From NCBI GenBank assembly GCA_903958995.1, contig CAJBVG010000317.1, positions 1 through 13,275 on the forward strand: 13,275 nucleotides of DNA. The letters are read 5' to 3'. Position numbers and translations under genes: made by a program. Origin of the DNA: an uncultured bacterium (GTDB lineage: Bacteria > Bacteroidota > Bacteroidia > Sphingobacteriales > Sphingobacteriaceae). The notes below the pieces were generated by a model. That model made no database searches, was not told where the DNA came from, and saw only the letters and a list, made by a program, of their open reading frames with translations. Shown in pieces: positions 13,189 through 13,275 of the stretch (positions within the stretch are counted from its first letter, which is position 1; every line of letters starts with the position of its first letter).

Positions 13189-13275
13189 TCCATATAGATT
13201 TCACTTGTTCTACTCAAATCTTATATCTTAGACCTTATACAATACTTGGCATTGATTTTGTATTCCAAGAGAAAT

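Noticed and set aside
13189..13275. CTTGG/CCAAG inverted repeat near the window end
   Set aside because: A 5-bp stem with a long AT-rich loop is expected by chance.

Overview
The window is AT-rich DNA from a member of the Bacteroidota. The evidence is the gene order (the end of the spc operon running into the alpha operon, with map between secY and infA), start codons preceded by A-rich tracts instead of Shine-Dalgarno sequences, a TTG-N19-TAnnTTTG promoter in front of dnaK, lipoproteins, and a secreted protein with a C-terminal type IX secretion (T9SS) sorting domain.

Layout. (1) 1-136: the C-terminal end of a family X DNA polymerase is joined to the start of rpsE, where rplR is expected. 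(2) 111-7042: twelve genes on one strand, rpsE-rpmD-rplO-secY-map-infA-rpmJ-rpsM-rpsK-rpsD-rpoA-rplQ. They supply ribosomal proteins, the SecY translocon, methionine aminopeptidase, initiation factor IF-1 and the RNA polymerase alpha subunit. The set ends at a strong hairpin terminator (7104-7133). Spacers inside the operon carry inverted repeats at 4600-4690, 5373-5404 and 6443-6516. (3) 7299-8430: a lipoprotein of unknown function with its own terminator. (4) 8449-10521: dnaK with a recognisable Bacteroidota promoter. It faces a lipocalin lipoprotein gene on the minus strand, and the two share a compound bidirectional terminator. (5) 11086-13275: an accessory-looking stretch. It holds a HicB-like antitoxin gene broken by one in-frame TAG, repeat arrays, a possible minus-strand gene remnant, a small XRE-type regulator behind a possible operator, and a T9SS cargo protein.

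The genes are mostly ordinary housekeeping; the spacers are the unusual part. An 18-bp perfect palindrome, TCCCGATAGCTATCGGGA, occurs at 7157 and 11707, and a one-base variant occurs at 10488. The variant sits in the loop of the dnaK terminator, whose outer stem matches the stem of the rplQ terminator, as if the palindrome had been inserted into a copy of the same hairpin. Several spacers are also built from degenerate words of exactly 7 or 8 nt (4600-4690, 7049-7088, 7232-7259, 10436-10468, 11122-11177, 11654-11779). I do not see a complete new multi-gene system. The best leads are the palindrome and word arrays, the polymerase X/rpsE junction (quite possibly an assembly chimera), and the broken hicB.
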